64,000 bases of DNA, taken from contig NZ_CP132480.1 in NCBI RefSeq assembly GCF_030770395.1, forward strand, positions 3,553,802 to 3,617,801, read 5' to 3'. This document shows, one piece after another, positions 61,875-64,000 of this stretch. The notes beneath the pieces are model-generated. The model ran no database searches. It was not told where the DNA came from and saw nothing but the letters and a program-made list of their open reading frames with translations. The stretch is from Telluria beijingensis. GTDB lineage: Bacteria > Pseudomonadota > Gammaproteobacteria > Burkholderiales > Burkholderiaceae_D. The translations under genes and the position numbers were made by a program. Position 1 is the first letter of the stretch, and the number at the start of each line of letters is the position of its first letter.

Positions 61875-62504
61875 CTAAATGTCACGTCGCCACAGTTGAA
61901 TCACGAGATTTTTAATGTGACCGAGCTTGCGATGGAAGAAGTGGTCGGCGCCTGTAATGACGGTCACGGGCAGGTCGAGCGGCCGCGCCCAGTCGAAAAC
62001 TTCCTTCAGAGTAATTGTGTCGTCCAGCTCGCCATGGATCAAAATAGTGTCTTCAGGCACTTGCGGCATCGGCCATTTGCCGGCCGCAGTACCGACCAGC
62101 ACCAGGCGCTCGGCCGGCCGGCCCTCGGCCGCCAGGCGCAGCGCGAACTGCGCCTGCACGAAGGTGCCGAACGAGAAACCGGTCAAGGTGATCGGCAGGT
62201 CCGGGAATTTTTCGCGCATGTGGGCGTACATGACGGCCATGTCGTCGACTTCGCCGCGGCCCTCGTCGTGCACGCCTTCGGATTCGCCCACGCCCCTGAA
62301 ATTGAAGCGCGCCGCCGCATAGCCGAGCGTCACGAAGGTGCGCGCCAGGGTCTGGGCCACCTTGTTTTCCATGGTGCCGCCATACAGCGGGTGCGGGTGG
62401 GCGACCAGGGCGACGCCGCGCGGCGCGCCTTCCGGCAGGTCGAGCAGGCACTGCATCTTGCCGGCGTGGCCGTCGAGGGTGAACTTGTGCGAATGGATAT
62501 TCAT
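61875..62504 (-). CDS. Alpha/beta hydrolase
   Basis: The protein has 209 residues. HPHPLYGGTMENKVAQTLAR near the start, the nucleophile elbow LTGFSFGTFVQAQ (GxSxG, Ser about 112), Asp in IHGELDDTIT (about 160) and His in ITGADHFFHRK (about 187) complete the triad. This short hydrolase family is common in betaproteobacteria and unassigned. The start at 62504 was chosen because the upstream frame is not protein-like. Confidence 0.88.
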   Translation of the reverse strand: MNIHSHKFTLDGHAGKMQCLLDLPEGAPRGVALVAHPHPLYGGTMENKVAQTLARTFVTLGYAAARFNFRGVGESEGVHDEGRGEVDDMAVMYAHMREKFPDLPITLTGFSFGTFVQAQFALRLAAEGRPAERLVLVGTAAGKWPMPQVPEDTILIHGELDDTITLKEVFDWARPLDLPVTVITGADHFFHRKLGHIKNLVIQLWRRDI

Positions 62505-62523
62505 GGGCCTTCGTGTTCCAGGG

Positions 62524-62859
62524 TCAGATCTTGAGGCGGTCGACGACCTTGCCGCCGACCAGGTGGGTATCGATGATGTCGTCGATGTCGTCGCTGTCGA
62601 CATAGGTGTACCAGGTGCCCTCGGGGTAGACCACGAGCACCGGGCCTTCCTCGCAGCGGTCGAGGCAGCCGGACTGGTTGATGCGCACCTTGCCCTGGCC
62701 GCTCAGTTCCAGTTCCTTGATGCGTTTCTTGGCGTGTTTTTGCGCCTTTTCGGCGCCGCACTTGCCGCAGCTTTGGCGTGCATCCTTGCCTTCGCGCTCG
62801 TTCATGCAGAAAAACACATGGTATTTATAAAACTGTTCTGCGTTTACATGGTCGGTCAT
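62524..62859 (-). CDS. (2Fe-2S) ferredoxin, thioredoxin-like
   Basis: The protein has 111 residues. Cluster-binding cysteines in HVFFCMNEREG, QSCGKCGAEKAQ, and INQSGCLDRCEEGPVLVVYP give the spacing of the thioredoxin-like 2Fe-2S ferredoxin family (NuoE/HoxE-related). Electron carrier; partner unknown. The hydrolase gene follows 19 nt downstream. Confidence 0.9.
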   Translation of the reverse strand: MTDHVNAEQFYKYHVFFCMNEREGKDARQSCGKCGAEKAQKHAKKRIKELELSGQGKVRINQSGCLDRCEEGPVLVVYPEGTWYTYVDSDDIDDIIDTHLVGGKVVDRLKI

Positions 62860-62914
62860 GTCGTTCTCGCTGGAAAGAGTGGCATGGCATCGCGCCAAAA
62901 CGCCATGATACCCG

Positions 62915-63997
62915 CTAGCGATTGAGTTTATGCGAGGGGAGCAAGAGGAACCACAGGGCGACGAAGGGCCAGGCCAGGGCCAGGAACTGGGCCGCGCCAT
63001 TAAAGTTGAGGAACTTGCCTTGCACCCAGCCCTGCAGCGTGGACGAGAAATACGGGTTCACGGGAATCGTATTGACCACCACCAGGGCCAGGATCAGCGT
63101 CACCACCGCCAGCCGGCGCTGCGCCACCTGCGGCGCGAACACCAGGCCGGACAGCATGATCAGGCCGATCAGGAAGCCCCCTTCGGCGCCCGGCGTGACC
63201 CAGACCAGGGCGTTATCGGGCCGGAACAGCAGCGAGCTGGCGAAGGCCTTCACCACCAGTGCGCTGGCCAGCAAGGCCAGCATCAGCCAGAAGCGCGGGG
63301 CGCCGCGCCGCACCAGGCACATCAGGGTGAGGGCGGCGCCGGTCATGCCGCACGCGGTGATGATGGTTTCGGACAGCCAGTACTGTTCCACGCTCATGAT
63401 GTCGCTGCCGGGCCGCAGCAGGGCCACCAGGTCGATCTCGGTATCGAACCAGGACGACATCCAGCCGGACAGGATGGGCAGCACCTGGCCGTGGCCGAAC
63501 AGGTAGCTCTGGGGGTAGATCTGGGCCAGCGGCCAGATGGCCACCAGCACCAGGCCCTGGCTGGCGTGCGGCGCGAACCAGCGCTGGCGCAGCTTGAACA
63601 GGCGGCTGCGGTCGAGCAGGCCCGGCGCCCACAGCGCGCCGAGGATGGCGCCGAGCAGGCAGCCGCCGGCATTGGTGGCGAAGTCGAGGTTCGACGGCAC
63701 GCGGCTCGGTAAATACGTCTGCACCGCCTCCATGGTGCCGGTGGTGAGCAGGCCGGCCAGCGCCGCCAGCAGCACCGCCCACACGCCGCGCACGCGCGGG
63801 TACATCGACAGCACCAGCAGCATGCCGAACGGGATGTAGCCGGCAATGTTGACGCCGGCGTCGAAGCCGGTCCAGTAGCGCTGCTTGACCAGGTTCAGGA
63901 AGGCGAACATGGACACGCCGTTGTCGCGCCAGCCGGTGAACGGGAACCAGCTGGCGTAGACGATCAGGAGCAGGTAGGCCAGCAGCGCGGCGCGCAC
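62915..63997 (-). CDS. VanZ-family membrane protein (start possibly beyond window)
   Basis: 360 residues in the window, opening GTG CGC; the frame stays open to the edge, so the true start may lie outside. Hydrophobic segments include LLAYLLLIVYASWFPF, VNIAGYIPFGMLLVLSM and AVVTLILALVVVNTIPVNP. The VanZ core (KQRYWTGFDAGVNIAGYIPF, EAVQTYLPSRVPSNLDFATN) is clear. VanZ domains give low-level teicoplanin resistance in some firmicutes; in betaproteobacteria the role is unknown. Confidence 0.82.
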   Translation of the reverse strand: MRAALLAYLLLIVYASWFPFTGWRDNGVSMFAFLNLVKQRYWTGFDAGVNIAGYIPFGMLLVLSMYPRVRGVWAVLLAALAGLLTTGTMEAVQTYLPSRVPSNLDFATNAGGCLLGAILGALWAPGLLDRSRLFKLRQRWFAPHASQGLVLVAIWPLAQIYPQSYLFGHGQVLPILSGWMSSWFDTEIDLVALLRPGSDIMSVEQYWLSETIITACGMTGAALTLMCLVRRGAPRFWLMLALLASALVVKAFASSLLFRPDNALVWVTPGAEGGFLIGLIMLSGLVFAPQVAQRRLAVVTLILALVVVNTIPVNPYFSSTLQGWVQGKFLNFNGAAQFLALAWPFVALWFLLLPSHKLNR

Positions 63998-64000
63998 GAT

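Overview
The window looks like the chromosomal replication-origin neighbourhood of a high-GC betaproteobacterium, most likely Burkholderiales/Oxalobacteraceae (Massilia-like). The reasons are gyrB, dnaN and dnaA on the minus strand facing rpmH-rnpA-yidD-yidC-mnmE on the plus strand, MSHA-type pilus genes, a VanZ protein, and GC-rich third codon positions throughout. The species is inferred, not read.

Layout. 1-6.8 kb: end of a surface-polysaccharide locus (GT9 heptosyltransferase and NodU-like carbamoyltransferase), nudC, a membrane protein, folE, an IS5-type transposase remnant, and a PAP2 phosphatase with a Pho-box-like site. 6.9-22.8 kb: an rtcB RNA-ligase gene split by a 14.59-kb mobile element. 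The element is visibly AT-richer than its surroundings. It ends in 13-bp inverted repeats (12/13 match) and is flanked by 6-bp direct repeats. It enters inside the codon of the conserved GVDIGCG metal-binding cysteine, and removing it restores rtcB exactly in frame. It carries a four-gene recombinase operon of Tn554 type (three tyrosine-recombinase-like proteins plus a small coiled-coil TnpC-like protein), a SLATT/CxxC membrane protein with a small CPxC partner, an XRE repressor with two operators, two unknown genes, an AAA ATPase/HNH pair (Septu-like) and a SIR2-HerA pair. It reads as a mobile anti-phage island.

22.8-34.3 kb: HAD phosphatase, a soluble Cache-CheW fusion, an AraC regulator, an mshQ-C-D-O-P pilin operon and a NERD-helicase. 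34.3-36.7 kb: REP-like palindromes bracketing a 22-bp tandem repeat, then leuA. leuA is preceded by an unannotated 26-residue Leu-rich leader peptide whose promoter would make it nearly leaderless. 36.9-41.9 kb: NHL-repeat lipoprotein, SnoaL-like protein, an orphan McrA-like HNH nuclease, an MFS transporter and small proteins.

41.9-51.8 kb: the origin core. gyrB, dnaN and dnaA lie to the left; a 366-bp gap holds one perfect DnaA box; rpmH, rnpA, yidD, yidC and mnmE lie to the right. 51.8-56.3 kb: a YbjN-like gene, then a tightly overlapped operon of an ECF-sigma-like protein, a single-pass anti-sigma-like protein and an exported caspase, followed by a DUF1439 lipoprotein. 56.5-64 kb: Hpt protein coupled to a CAP-domain lipoprotein, pssA, CsoR-like repressor coupled to an aldo/keto reductase, a D,D-carboxypeptidase, an alpha/beta hydrolase, a 2Fe-2S ferredoxin and a VanZ protein.

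Strongest leads: the rtcB-targeting recombinase-trio defence island with its unassigned genes, the sigma/anti-sigma/caspase operon, and the leaderless leuL attenuator. All functions are assigned by reading motifs by eye; no database search was run.
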